From a virus, in IMG/VR virus record IMGVR_UViG_3300008459_005489, positions 1 through 64,000 of that record: a DNA stretch of 64,000 bases. One strand, 5' to 3'. The first letter of the stretch is position 1. Each line of letters starts with the position of its first letter. Positions 31,978 to 39,178 of the stretch are shown here, in pieces. The position numbers were made by a program, and so were the translations under genes. The notes beneath the pieces are model-generated. The model was not told the DNA's origin and did no database searches. It was given only the letters and a program-made list of their open reading frames with translations.

Positions 31978-32376
31978 TCAAACTTGCTGTATGAATGCAC
32001 TCCAAAGAACAGTGCCATCTTCACTGACAATTGGAACAGCCCAGACGTTCTCAAAATCACATGTGTTGATACTGGCTTGGGTATCAAAGTGAATAAGACT
32101 CCAAAACTTTCGCATGGAAAAATCAGCCTCTAAATTTTGAAATTTGTCAACAAAGGCCTGTGCAGCTTCTTCGCTGATGGAATAATAAATTGATACGTCA
32201 GGCCATGTGTCTGCGTTCACCACGCACAAATTCAATATCAAATTTTCATTTATGCACTCATTCCAGAAATTGACAATAGGATCGAAATGATCAACTACAT
32301 GTTCGCTTCCTTTTGAGCTTATGTTAAGGTCAGACGCCTCTTCCCTAGCAGTCATTATTATTGTAATTTCATACAT
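31978..32376 (-). CDS. Hypothetical protein, 132 aa
   Basis: ATG 32376 chosen because AAAAGGAAAT precedes it and the longer frame enters the initiator tRNA gene. Acidic and aromatic, alpha/beta (MYEITIIMTAREEASD; DFENVWAVPIVSEDGTVLW). Resembles small ferredoxin-like or antibiotic-monooxygenase-fold proteins only in general layout. Function unknown. Confidence 0.65.
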   Translation of the reverse strand: MYEITIIMTAREEASDLNISSKGSEHVVDHFDPIVNFWNECINENLILNLCVVNADTWPDVSIYYSISEEAAQAFVDKFQNLEADFSMRKFWSLIHFDTQASINTCDFENVWAVPIVSEDGTVLWSAFIQQV

Positions 32377-32391
32377 ATATTTCCTTTTATT

Positions 32392-32466
32392 TGGTTGCAG
32401 AGGACGGATTCGCACCGCCGGTCCCCGGGTTATGAGCCCGATGAGATACTACTTCTCCACTCTGCG
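32392..32466 (-). tRNA. Initiator tRNA-fMet (CAT)
   Basis: Acceptor CGCAGAG/CTCTGCA leaves C1 opposite A72, and the anticodon stem has the three G-C pairs (CGGG..CCCG) around loop CTCATAA: both initiator hallmarks. Encoded CCA. T-loop TGCGAAT. Confidence 0.92.
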
Positions 32467-32670
32467 CTATGTTTATTTATATTGAATGAAGCACTGCCCG
32501 GTGTTTAAAGGTACGTATAGCAATATGCCGATACCATCCTTCCAGGAACATGACTTCGACTGTGACTAGCAGTCCACGCGGCTCTCGCCCGGTCAGCGGC
32601 TCTGGATCAATAAGTCCCTGGCAGTTGGGCCCATTGTCAATGAGTTTTTAACACGCTTCAATCAATATCG
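32467..32670 (-). other. Spacer between tRNA-His and tRNA-fMet
   Basis: 204 bases with no recognised gene. A 56-codon open frame lacking a clear start crosses it (ending in RTFKHRAVLHSI). GC-richer than its surroundings and rich in short inverted repeats, so it may be a structured RNA like its neighbours or a gene remnant. Confidence 0.35.
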
Positions 32671-32747
32671 TGGGGTGCATGATGGGATTCGAACCCACGC
32701 ATATCGGAATCACAATCCGAGGTCTTGACCGCTTGACGACACGCACC
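32671..32747 (-). tRNA. tRNA-His (GTG)
   Basis: Encodes the extra G at -1 opposite C73, acceptor GTGCGTG/CATGCAC, anticodon loop TTGTGAT, encoded CCA. Confidence 0.93.
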
Positions 32748-32825
32748 ATATAGAAACACACTAGTCGGAAACGACTTAGAGACCTACTTGCCCACAGTCA
32801 CGAAGGCTTCTAATGTGTTTTTACA
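32748..32825 (-). ncRNA. Structured inter-tRNA spacer 2
   Basis: Fills exactly the gap between the CCA of tRNA-Arg(ACG) and G(-1) of tRNA-His. Arms CCATATAGAAACACACT and AATGTGTTTTTACATGG pair; inside is AGTCG-GAAA-CGACT on the plus strand, a hairpin that is palindromic in stem. Confidence 0.6.
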
Positions 32826-32902
32826 TGGCGCGACCGGAGAGATTCGAACTCCCGACCCCTTGGTTCGTAGCCAAGTACTCTATCCAACTGAGCTACGGTC
32901 GC
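32826..32902 (-). tRNA. tRNA-Arg (ACG)
   Basis: GCGACCG/CGGTCGC acceptor, anticodon loop CTACGAA, G73, encoded CCA. Confidence 0.93.
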
Positions 32903-33133
32903 CGGTTGAATTTGAGAGCCTACGCCGCTTTTATCGTAGATTTATTCAGGACTTACCGGCCGCCTAGCCTGACCTCGAGCACGATGGATATCACTTGGGC
33001 TCCATCCAGCGTGGTCCCCGAGTGGACTACCGCAGTTGCCCGCGGCTGGGTCTCGAACCCACTTGCCTTCTGCTGTTTTGGTCCTTCGAAGAAACCTAGA
33101 CAGCGTGACTTCACTTGCTGACACTCTCAAAAC
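32903..33133 (-). ncRNA. Structured spacer 3 (about 220 nt)
   Basis: Bounded by TTTGAGAG (about 33121-33128) and CTCTCAAA (about 32909-32916). Internal hairpins include GATGGA/TCCATC, TGGG-TTCGAGA-CCCA (tRNA T-arm-like) and CCGC/GCGG. No coding frame. It could be a non-coding RNA or a degenerate tRNA-containing element. Confidence 0.5.
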
Positions 33134-33261
33134 TGGATTTGTTTAGTAGGCTACCCCTCATGTTCTCTTACTCTTGGGTAGCGTGACCATGTCGTATATC
33201 ACCGAAGAACAATCCGCAATATACTAGGCTCCCTCGCTAAAGGCATTACTAAACAAAAACT
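33134..33261 (-). ncRNA. Structured spacer 4 (about 128 nt)
   Basis: Bounded by perfect TTTGTTTAGTA and TACTAAACAAA repeats; inside, GCTACCC/GGGTAGC forms a further stem. The right end meets the CCA of tRNA-Asp. Confidence 0.5.
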
Positions 33262-33337
33262 TGGCGGTCCTAGGGGGTAACGATCCCCACTCTTACGGCG
33301 TGACAAGCCGTCGTGCGTCCATGAACACTTTAGGACC
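33262..33337 (-). tRNA. tRNA-Asp (GTC)
   Basis: GGTCCTA/TAGGACC acceptor, anticodon loop TTGTCAC, G73, encoded CCA. T-loop ATCGTTA is unusual. Confidence 0.9.
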
Positions 33338-33518
33338 AAAAATCTTGTTGTTACATTAAAAATGCGGCTTGCGCCTCCCACTGCTAACTACTGCTTCCCA
33401 ATTTATCGTCCATCGGCACCCGTGGTAGGGCTTGCGATGCGCATCGGCCTGACGTTCTGGCGTCAGTGATCCTTGGGATAGGACTGCTGGGCCTTGACCT
33501 GCCCAGCATCAGGTTGTT
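33338..33518 (-). ncRNA. Structured spacer 5 (181 nt)
   Basis: Between tRNA-Tyr and tRNA-Asp. Contains several strong hairpins in series: GCTGGGC/GCCCAGC, CTGACG/CGTCAG, CGATGCGCATCG. No long terminal repeat and no coding frame. Confidence 0.45.
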
Positions 33519-33604
33519 TGGTGGAGACGGATGGATTCGAACCACCGCGCTTTTTACGGGCCAGATTTACAGTCTGGTGCAATCAACCACTCTGCCACGT
33601 CTCC
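33519..33604 (-). tRNA. tRNA-Tyr (GTA)
   Basis: GGAGACG/CGTCTCC acceptor, anticodon loop CTGTAAA, long variable arm, A73, encoded CCA. Confidence 0.93.
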
Positions 33605-33715
33605 AAAACGTACTATATAGAAACACACTATACAACAGGTTTAGGTCTGCTTCTGTATCCTGTCACGGCGTAGTATGAAGTTATCTCTAGACCTCAGCCG
33701 TAATGTGTTTTTATA
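33605..33715 (-). ncRNA. Structured inter-tRNA spacer 6
   Basis: Lies between tRNA-Glu CCA and tRNA-Tyr. Arms CTATATAGAAACACACT and AATGTGTTTTTATATGG pair as in spacers 1 and 2; interior includes ACGGC/GCCGT and AGGTCT/AGACCT complementarity. Confidence 0.6.
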
Positions 33716-33790
33716 TGGTACACGATACGAGAATCGAACTCGTCTTTCCGCCTTGAAAGGGCAGCGTCCTAACCGATAGACGAATCGTGC
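33716..33790 (-). tRNA. tRNA-Glu (TTC)
   Basis: GCACGAT/ATCGTGT acceptor with G-U at 1-72, anticodon loop CTTTCAA, A73, encoded CCA. Confidence 0.93.
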
Positions 33791-33900
33791 ATGCTATACG
33801 AAAACACACTTCGGATACTGTACTAAACAGAAACTATCCAACACGGGCTATCCCGCTGAAGCATGTTTACATATAGTACCCTGTAACTAGACAGGGACTA
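33791..33900 (-). ncRNA. Structured spacer 7 and adjoining hairpin
   Basis: CTATACGAAAACACACT (33794 on) pairs with GCATGTTTACATATAG (to 33876), enclosing GGATA/TATCC and GGG/CCC hairpins. Directly after it, TAGT-CCCTGT/ACAGGG-ACTA forms a second hairpin (33874-33900). Confidence 0.5.
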
Positions 33901-33976
33901 CATGACAATCAAAATTTTAACGAACTTTTCAACTAGTCTCGATCGACTGTGCTGTTTTAAACTGTTTGGTCAACAC

Positions 33977-34074
33977 CATAGAAAAACACACTCTCAGGAA
34001 TCGAACCTGCTACCCTGTAGTACGGGGCTGTATCCAACGGACCATCGCGCATGGTCTGAGTGTGTTTATCTATG
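33977..34074 (-). ncRNA. Structured spacer 8 with tRNA-like interior
   Basis: CCATAGAAAAACACACTC pairs with GAGTGTGTTTATCTATG. Inside, on the minus strand, CAGG-TTCGATT-CCTG is a T-arm and GACC/GGTC a D-stem-like hairpin; with CACACTC/GAGTGTG as acceptor it resembles a tRNA, but no valid anticodon arm or CCA is seen. Possibly a decayed tRNA. 33901-33976 holds nothing recognisable. Confidence 0.5.
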
Positions 34075-34188
34075 TTGTCGCGGAGGCCGAGTCTACAAAC
34101 TCGCTTCGAGTCCCTTGGTTCCAACCCTTTTTGCATCTCTGCGTGGGTTCTTACATTCGAGGACCGCCTTGCTTTCTAACTAGTCTCT
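34075..34188 (-). other. Untranslated leader of the right tRNA/spacer block
   Basis: About 114 bases between the promoter at 34189 and spacer 8. Contains CGAGT/ACTCG and GGGTT/AACCC short stems. No gene seen. Confidence 0.4.
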
Positions 34189-34217
34189 AGTATAACATCT
34201 TGTGTTATTCTGGTCAA
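34189..34217 (-). promoter_or_regulatory. sigma70-type promoter, right tRNA block (proximal)
   Basis: TTGACC, 17 bp, TATACT. Reads leftward into the spacer/tRNA block from tRNA-Glu onward. Confidence 0.8.
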
Positions 34218-34287
34218 CTTGTTTTGCAAAATCCCTTTGCTTTGTAGGGTCTTTGCAAACTTTGCTGTTGCTTTCTGACTAGTCTCT

Positions 34288-34316
34288 AATATAACATCTC
34301 TGCCATTATTGGTCTA
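34288..34316 (-). promoter_or_regulatory. sigma70-type promoter, right tRNA block (distal)
   Basis: TAGACC, 17 bp, TATATT. The downstream sequence (AGAGACTAGT.AGAAAGCAA) duplicates that after the proximal promoter, so the two arose by tandem duplication about 99 bp apart. 34218-34287 has no gene. Confidence 0.65.
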
Positions 34317-34325
34317 GCCGAAAAA

Positions 34326-34353
34326 GAAAAACCCGCCTAGATAGCGGGTTTTT
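34326..34353. terminator. Terminator after orphan peptide 2
   Basis: AAAAACCCGC, seven-base loop, GCGGGTTTTT; symmetric, so it could act in both directions. Confidence 0.82.
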
Positions 34354-34373
34354 GCTTGAGTAGTACTTTTGTA

Positions 34374-34472
34374 TTAGGTACCACTGCTCCCGCTGTTAGT
34401 ATAGGCCAGCGCCTCACGTGTATAATCATGTGAGGGTATCTCAAAGGACAGTTGGGTGTATTGCTTGTTCAT
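34374..34472 (-). CDS. Orphan peptide 2, 32 aa
   Basis: Starts MNKQYTQLSFEIP and ends AYTNSGSSGT; no known family. Private promoter with TATAAT five bases before the ATG, so leaderless, and a terminator 20 bases after the stop. The Ser/Gly/Thr-rich tail is notable but no processing enzyme can be assigned. Confidence 0.5.
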   Translation of the reverse strand: MNKQYTQLSFEIPSHDYTREALAYTNSGSSGT

Positions 34473-34477
34473 AGTTT

Positions 34478-34506
34478 ATTATATATGACAGTGAGTCGAA
34501 AGTCAA
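34478..34506 (-). promoter_or_regulatory. sigma70-type promoter, leaderless, orphan peptide 2
   Basis: TTGACT, 17 bp, TATAAT; only five bases to the ATG at 34472. Confidence 0.78.
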
Positions 34507-34532
34507 TGATTTGTTAGATGTCTTTTGCCAAT

Positions 34533-34724
34533 TTATGTTCTTCCGGGTGGAGGTTTTGTAGTACCTAGTTGTCGCTCAAACGAACCAGGTCCTGCCAGTT
34601 CGGGTGGTAGTGGTGGCGGAACATAACGTTCCTTCACAGGCTTCTTGCCAAAAATTGATTCGTGTCTGGTGGCCAGTTCTTGTTGACTGACCACTGATGG
34701 ACGGGGTCTTGTGCCTTTGCTCAT
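34533..34724 (-). CDS. Pro/basic-rich small protein, 63 aa
   Basis: Disordered-looking, with YVPPPLPPELAGPGS and a basic ends. GAGGAG site before the ATG and a consensus promoter upstream. Function unknown. Confidence 0.65.
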   Translation of the reverse strand: MSKGTRPRPSVVSQQELATRHESIFGKKPVKERYVPPPLPPELAGPGSFERQLGTTKPPPGRT

Positions 34725-34743
34725 GGTGTCTCCTCAAATGTGT

Positions 34744-34772
34744 AGTATATATTAGTGTTGCCAGTGGGTCAA
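34744..34772 (-). promoter_or_regulatory. sigma70-type promoter for 63-aa protein
   Basis: TTGACC, 17 bp, TATACT, with a GAGGAG-bearing leader to 34724. Confidence 0.8.
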
Positions 34773-34780
34773 CACTTTTA

Positions 34781-35365
34781 TCAAATCACTTGGGCAATAC
34801 GAGCCAAGATGATTTCAACCACTTGATTGCTGATCACAACTTCATAGTGGTTCAGCGGAAGTTCTACCAATTCAAAATCTGTGCGATATTGTTGGCTTTC
34901 TATTGTGACCACACCGTCATTGGGTTCTTGTATCCAGGGACTGGCTCCGCGTGTGGTCACAACCTGTGTCCAACATGGTGGTGCAGGCAACTTTTTGGCC
35001 GCAGCCATGGGATGACTTGCAGGACCAATGTCTTTCATCAGCCGGTTAAACGGCAGGAAGTAACGTGCATAATCTGCTTGTTTGCTGCCACCATAAGGTG
35101 TGCTCAAGCTCACACCGCCCACAGTGGTCGCACTGTAGTGGTTGGCCAGGTGCAGGGCATAGATACCGCCCAGGCTGTGACTGACGAAGAACAGTCGATC
35201 CTGATCATCCAGTTGGCCCTTCATTTCTGCCAGGTTGTGATCAAATCCTGCTTCGCTGTTGTATTCCAGGGCTAGGTCGGGCTCTTCTGTGTGATCCCGC
35301 ACAAACTGTCTGATGTGTGTGAAACTTTCTGCTGTGGCTGATGCCCCGTGTATGTAAACTATCAT
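34781..35365 (-). CDS. Alpha/beta hydrolase (lipase/esterase-like)
   Basis: 194 residues. YIHGASATAESF is the HG oxyanion motif, FVSHSLGGIYAL the nucleophile elbow (Ser about residue 63), EPNDGVV the acid and LNHYEVV the His. Resembles small PGAP1-type or triacylglycerol lipases. No signal peptide. Located just downstream of the tmRNA terminator. Substrate unknown. Confidence 0.88.
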   Translation of the reverse strand: MIVYIHGASATAESFTHIRQFVRDHTEEPDLALEYNSEAGFDHNLAEMKGQLDDQDRLFFVSHSLGGIYALHLANHYSATTVGGVSLSTPYGGSKQADYARYFLPFNRLMKDIGPASHPMAAAKKLPAPPCWTQVVTTRGASPWIQEPNDGVVTIESQQYRTDFELVELPLNHYEVVISNQVVEIILARIAQVI

Positions 35366-35382
35366 TTGAATATTTATTGTAG

Positions 35383-35405
35383 AGAAACCCGCCGAAGCGG
35401 GTTCT
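35383..35405 (-). terminator. Terminator after the tmRNA
   Basis: AACCCGC-TTCG-GCGGGTTT followed by CTCT on the minus strand, with a stable TTCG tetraloop. Confidence 0.8.
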
Positions 35406-35702
35406 GAGTTTCTGTTACGAGGTATGTCTTACCCTAGGCAGTGTTTAGGCTGCCAAAGCGAACTGTTCGTCGTTTGCATTTACGGTTTTTGCTTGATTAA
35501 CGGTCATCGCCTACCGTGCTGTCCACTCTGTTACTTGTTGCCCTGTCGAAACTATGCACCCCCATCAAAAGAATTATTGACTAACATTCCCCCCATACTT
35601 CATTTCTGGTGCGGCTAATGCAAAAACTCTTTTGGTGGAGGTGGGGGGATTTGCACCCCCGTCCAGAACACTTTTCTCTCGGCTTCATACAACAATAACT
35701 AC
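35406..35702 (-). ncRNA. ssrA: Circularly permuted (two-piece) tmRNA
   Basis: Read on the minus strand, the acceptor half comes first (about 35702-35633): GGGGG-TGCAAAT-CCCCC T-arm, then CACCTCC, A73 and encoded CCA. After a 69-nt intervening segment (35632-35564) comes the coding half, starting GGGGGTG at 35563. GGGGGTG pairs with CACCTCC and includes a G3-U70 wobble, the alanine identity pair. The next bases (CATAGTTTCGACAGG) match the tmRNA 5' consensus. CAACAAGTAAC of the coding half pairs with GTTATTGTTG of the acceptor half (P2). The tag frame (35445-35477) reads ANDEQFALAA and stop. Released by a terminator. It is transcribed from the promoter at 37089 with three tRNAs and two proteins. 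Confidence 0.95.
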
Positions 35703-36316
35703 TATTTAATCAAATGTGGCCATAAGTTGCCATATTCATCCAATGGTTCAGGTTTAAACCTGATGCTTGCGGCTACTCTCAATTGGGTGTGATGAGTTTC
35801 TGGGCGATGTAAAATATTGACATTGATCCAATGAGGAATATTAGAATCACATCGTCCAATTTCTACTGCTGTACGAGGATCCACAACTCTAGCTATTTCA
35901 ACAATAGAAGTACCAATAACATAGTCTGGTAAACTTTGATCTTTGATCTTGCCATCATACCACACAGTGTAGGTGTCTTCACAGTTGATCAGTGGAATGT
36001 TCAGTGCAATATCCACACCTACATCCACATGCGGAGGAAATTCACGAGTGCTTTCAACAGAGATAAACGTTATTACAAAAAAATTGTTGTATATACCCAG
36101 TCGTTGGAACTCTTGCATCAGAGTAGTACAAGTGTTGTGCATGAGTACTTTGTAGCTGATTTCCACAGCGGTGCTGGTATATGGAACCAGTGTGTCTTTC
36201 TTGGTTTGAATAAACAACTTCAATAATTCTTTTTGTATTGCAGGTAATAATTCTGGATTTAGGCTGGGCTCATGATACAGCCAATCAGGAGTGGTATTTC
36301 GATATTTGTAAACCAT
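35702..36316 (-). CDS. Putative 2OG oxygenase-like (cupin) protein 2
   Basis: 204 residues from ATG 36316; the much longer frame overlaps the next gene and is rejected. FPPHVDVGVDIALNIPLINCEDTYTVWYDG gives an H-x-D pair, and HTQLRVAASIRFKPE a basic distal strand, similar to the protein at 30277. The stop codon abuts the 5' end of the tmRNA acceptor piece. Function unknown. Confidence 0.62.
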   Translation of the reverse strand: MVYKYRNTTPDWLYHEPSLNPELLPAIQKELLKLFIQTKKDTLVPYTSTAVEISYKVLMHNTCTTLMQEFQRLGIYNNFFVITFISVESTREFPPHVDVGVDIALNIPLINCEDTYTVWYDGKIKDQSLPDYVIGTSIVEIARVVDPRTAVEIGRCDSNIPHWINVNILHRPETHHTQLRVAASIRFKPEPLDEYGNLWPHLIK

Positions 36317-36323
36317 ATGGTAT

Positions 36324-36818
36324 TTATACGCTGTTGGGCTCGTCGGCCACACGCCATGACAACAGTGCCAAATCTGCGGCAATTTCGTCGGTGACTGTGC
36401 CTTCACTGACGAAATTTCGTGAGCCGTCAGTGTCTCCGTTGCCCAGGCCATCACCAATGCCTGAACAGTACCAGTCCATGTAGTCGCCACCCTTGTCTTG
36501 CAGGTCAGCCACAATACCACCTGCACTACGCCAGGTGCATGACCAATAGACGTCTTTGAGTATGAGCCAAACATCTTGTTTTTGGAAACTGTTGTTGCAC
36601 AAGGCAGCATACAGGTTCTGTGCATAGGTGTCACTGCCACGCACTTTGCTCAAGAACCAGTCGGCCTGGCTCATGTCGTATTCCATGTTGTTGATCCGGT
36701 ACTCAGGAGTCTGCCTGCGTTCAGCTTCCAACTTGACCCACTTGCCACGGATGTCATCAAAGAAGTCATCATCAGTGCCTTCGCTTGCATGTTGTGGTTC
36801 TATTGTGATGTCGTTCAT
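36324..36818 (-). CDS. Conserved phage-type hypothetical protein, 164 aa
   Basis: ATG 36818 chosen for its AAAGGAA site; the longer frame enters tRNA-Leu. Contains SDTYAQNLYAALCNNSFQ, DVYWSCTWRSAGGIVADL and a Gly/Asp-rich loop, a layout I associate with conserved proteins of marine and T4-like phages. Function unknown. Part of the tRNA-tmRNA operon. Confidence 0.75.
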   Translation of the reverse strand: MNDITIEPQHASEGTDDDFFDDIRGKWVKLEAERRQTPEYRINNMEYDMSQADWFLSKVRGSDTYAQNLYAALCNNSFQKQDVWLILKDVYWSCTWRSAGGIVADLQDKGGDYMDWYCSGIGDGLGNGDTDGSRNFVSEGTVTDEIAADLALLSWRVADEPNSV

Positions 36819-36829
36819 GTCAGTTCCTT

Positions 36830-36913
36830 TGGTACGAGTAACCGGAGTCGAACCGGTACGCATTCAGCGGCGGATTTTAAGTCCGCTGGGTCTACCTATT
36901 CCCCCATACTCGC
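36830..36913 (-). tRNA. tRNA-Leu (TAA)
   Basis: GCGAGTA/TACTCGT acceptor, anticodon loop CTTAAAA, long variable arm, A73, encoded CCA. Confidence 0.93.
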
Positions 36914-36927
36914 ATGTTTGTATTTAC

Positions 36928-37002
36928 TGGTCCGGCGTACAGGAATCGAACCCATATTCGCGGAGTAGAAATCCGCTGTATTATCCATTATACTAACGCC
37001 AG
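36928..37002 (-). tRNA. tRNA-Arg (TCT)
   Basis: CTGGCGT/ACGCCGG acceptor, anticodon loop TTTCTAC, A73, encoded CCA. Confidence 0.92.
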
Positions 37003-37005
37003 TGT

Positions 37006-37080
37006 TGGTGCCCACAGAGGGAATTGAACCCCCACTCAAGCGATTATGAGTCGCCTGCTTTACCATTAAGCTATGTGGGC
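37006..37080 (-). tRNA. tRNA-Met or Ile2 (CAT), copy 2
   Basis: GCCCACA/TGTGGGC acceptor, anticodon loop CTCATAA, A73, encoded CCA. Not an initiator (G1-C72 paired). One of the two elongator-type CAT tRNAs may be Ile2. Confidence 0.92.
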
Positions 37081-37088
37081 TGATGTAT

Positions 37089-37117
37089 ATTGTAACAGGA
37101 ATTTTATTTATTGTCAA
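37089..37117 (-). promoter_or_regulatory. sigma70-type promoter of tRNA-tmRNA operon
   Basis: TTGACA, 17 bp, TACAAT. Drives tRNA-Met, tRNA-Arg, tRNA-Leu, two proteins and the tmRNA, ending at 35383. The -35 overlaps the end of the radical SAM gene. Confidence 0.82.
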
Positions 37118-39158
37118 GCGACACTGTTGGTCTGGTCCAGACATCTGTGTGAACCCACTTGAAATCAAAATCTAATGATTGGCCTTGACCATGATGGTTG
37201 GCAGCTGGATTGTGATCATAAGTTTCGGCTTGTAAACTGATATCAAAATCTGCGTTCCATACCCCATCTGCATTAATTTCAAAATTGTAAACAGCACGGA
37301 ATTCAAATTTTGTTCCTGATGAACAATTATCAGGATATTTTGGATATCGTCTTGTGCCAAATTCTTTGAGATCTCGATCTGGATCAAACTCCACTCTAAA
37401 CCGGTAGGCACCCATGGCCAACCAGAACACCCGCAACAAAGGCCAAATTTCGTTGATCAAACTATTGGCCATGGGATTGATGTTCACTTTGATGATCTCG
37501 TAGTCAAAGTCTTTTTCCCAAGGAATTGAATCTGCCCAATTTGCAGGGTCTGACTCAATCTGATATTGATTTTTTAAGTCAGGTTCTTGACAGTGCGGTT
37601 GATAACGCCTTTTGGTGCCGTGCAATCTAAATTGTTCCAGCAGTATATTGGTAAGTTTGAATCTGACAAATCTGTGAAACACAGTGTTGCGCAGATCCTG
37701 TGTGGCCCATCCGTGAGTCCAGTCAATTCGTCTCACACCAAATCGTTCGCGTTCTAGATCCAAGGGTGTGTTGTGTCCCAGTCCGCAGGTGCCGGCACTT
37801 TGTGCGCCCATGCCTGAGTTACGCAGCCGCCACATCAAGGTTTGTGTTTGTGCCACGTCAGTCAATTCTTCGCCTGGAAATCCTGTGAACCAAGTAGCAA
37901 ACTGATTGCAAAAATCAATCTCAGCCATGTCGTTAAAATTTTGTTCGATCCATTCCACTCGACAATTTTTTTTCATCAAGTCCAGCACATTCTGTGATCC
38001 AGATTCCACACCAAAAGCAAACCCTGTGGCTCCTGATCGTTTTAACAGTGCCCAAAAGTCTCGGTCCATTTTACCATCAATTCGACTGTAGCCACTCCAA
38101 CTGATACATATTTGTCTTTCCATCAGTCCTTCAGCAAACCCTCTCAACTCACGAAGATTTCCATTCAGCAAACTGTCTATGAATGTGACACTTTGTATGT
38201 GTTGATTGCGATAGGCAATTTCAATTTCCTTCAACACACGAGATCCTTGACGGGCACGATATTTCCAAAACACTGTTTCATTGCAATACACACAGTTGGC
38301 AATGCACCCTCGGCTGAATTCGCTGGTTATGCCGTAAGATTCATATAACGAGATATCAAAATCACTGTAGTCAGCTGGGGGCATGCTGTCTAGATCTATA
38401 CGTGCATCTTTGCTTTGAGTTAAAAATTTTGGCAATTCTTCAGTGGGATTTTCTATGTTTTCCAGCACCTGCAACCACAACATTTCACCTTCGCCAGACA
38501 CATAATGATCAATTGCAGGGTTGTCGGCTCGGCTACCGCCAGGGCTAACGCCGCTGTTGTTGTTCATTTGTGTGATATTGGGACCGCCAATGATGATTTT
38601 TAAATCAGGTGATCGGCGTTTGAATTGTTCAATCATCCACATGACACATGCATCGTTGGTGTACCAACAACTGAATCCCAATACTGTGGGCTGCCAAGAC
38701 AAGATTTCATCTAAGTATGGCGTCAACATTGGCTCAAGCATGGGGTGCAATATCTTGCTGTAATGAGGATCTTGCCATTTCCAATCTTCATAACTGCTCC
38801 AATACGGCAGCAACTCCGGGCCTGCTTGTTTTTTACACACAGCATTGATATCCCATGTTTTGGTAGCAAACCCTGCATGCTTGCTCAGTGCTGCCATTCT
38901 AGCAATGCCATATGGTGGCGAAACAGTACTCCATTCGGGCATGACAATCAGTGCCACACGATTTGATCTAATTGTTTCGTAATGTATTACAACTTCAGTG
39001 AGATTTTTTTGTTTGCGACTTTCAGTTGGACTTTTTTGTGCGGCCACAAACATTTCAGAAAGTTTCACATGTGTGTCATTGCCGACCGCGACTGGAGACA
39101 CAGTTGGATACTGTGTTGTTTGAATGGGTATTATTTTTTTTGAATCGATAACTGACAT
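37104..39158 (-). CDS. B12-binding-domain radical SAM protein 1
   Basis: 684 residues. The N-terminal half has a Rossmann-like cobalamin-binding layout (RVALIVMPEWSTVSPPYGIARMAAL about 65-90; TVLGFSCWYTND and LKIIIGGPNITQ). The radical SAM motif is GCIANCVYCNE (about 305), with SWSGYSRIDG and FGVESGSQNVLDLMKK further on. A long C-terminal extension (about 540-684) is unassigned. Class B radical SAM enzymes methylate unreactive carbons or rearrange substrates; substrate unknown. A related protein is at 51307-53313. Confidence 0.9.
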   Translation of the reverse strand: MSVIDSKKIIPIQTTQYPTVSPVAVGNDTHVKLSEMFVAAQKSPTESRKQKNLTEVVIHYETIRSNRVALIVMPEWSTVSPPYGIARMAALSKHAGFATKTWDINAVCKKQAGPELLPYWSSYEDWKWQDPHYSKILHPMLEPMLTPYLDEILSWQPTVLGFSCWYTNDACVMWMIEQFKRRSPDLKIIIGGPNITQMNNNSGVSPGGSRADNPAIDHYVSGEGEMLWLQVLENIENPTEELPKFLTQSKDARIDLDSMPPADYSDFDISLYESYGITSEFSRGCIANCVYCNETVFWKYRARQGSRVLKEIEIAYRNQHIQSVTFIDSLLNGNLRELRGFAEGLMERQICISWSGYSRIDGKMDRDFWALLKRSGATGFAFGVESGSQNVLDLMKKNCRVEWIEQNFNDMAEIDFCNQFATWFTGFPGEELTDVAQTQTLMWRLRNSGMGAQSAGTCGLGHNTPLDLERERFGVRRIDWTHGWATQDLRNTVFHRFVRFKLTNILLEQFRLHGTKRRYQPHCQEPDLKNQYQIESDPANWADSIPWEKDFDYEIIKVNINPMANSLINEIWPLLRVFWLAMGAYRFRVEFDPDRDLKEFGTRRYPKYPDNCSSGTKFEFRAVYNFEINADGVWNADFDISLQAETYDHNPAANHHGQGQSLDFDFKWVHTDVWTRPTVSLDNK

Positions 39159-39178
39159 TGTCAGTTACTTATGCACAG

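Noticed and set aside
33977-34074. Functional tRNA in spacer 8
   Set aside because: T-arm and acceptor-like pairing are present, but no seven-base anticodon loop with T33 and no CCA.
32813-34190. Several 60-100 codon frames in the right tRNA block
   Set aside because: They overlap tRNA genes or structured spacers, lack ribosome sites and have unusual composition.
36323-36640. Upstream extension of the oxygenase-like gene at 35702
   Set aside because: It overlaps a better-supported gene (36324-36818) in another frame.
26758-37080. CRISPR array in the repeat-rich tRNA region
   Set aside because: The repeats are inverted arms around variable-length interiors next to tRNAs, not regularly spaced direct repeats, and no cas gene is present.
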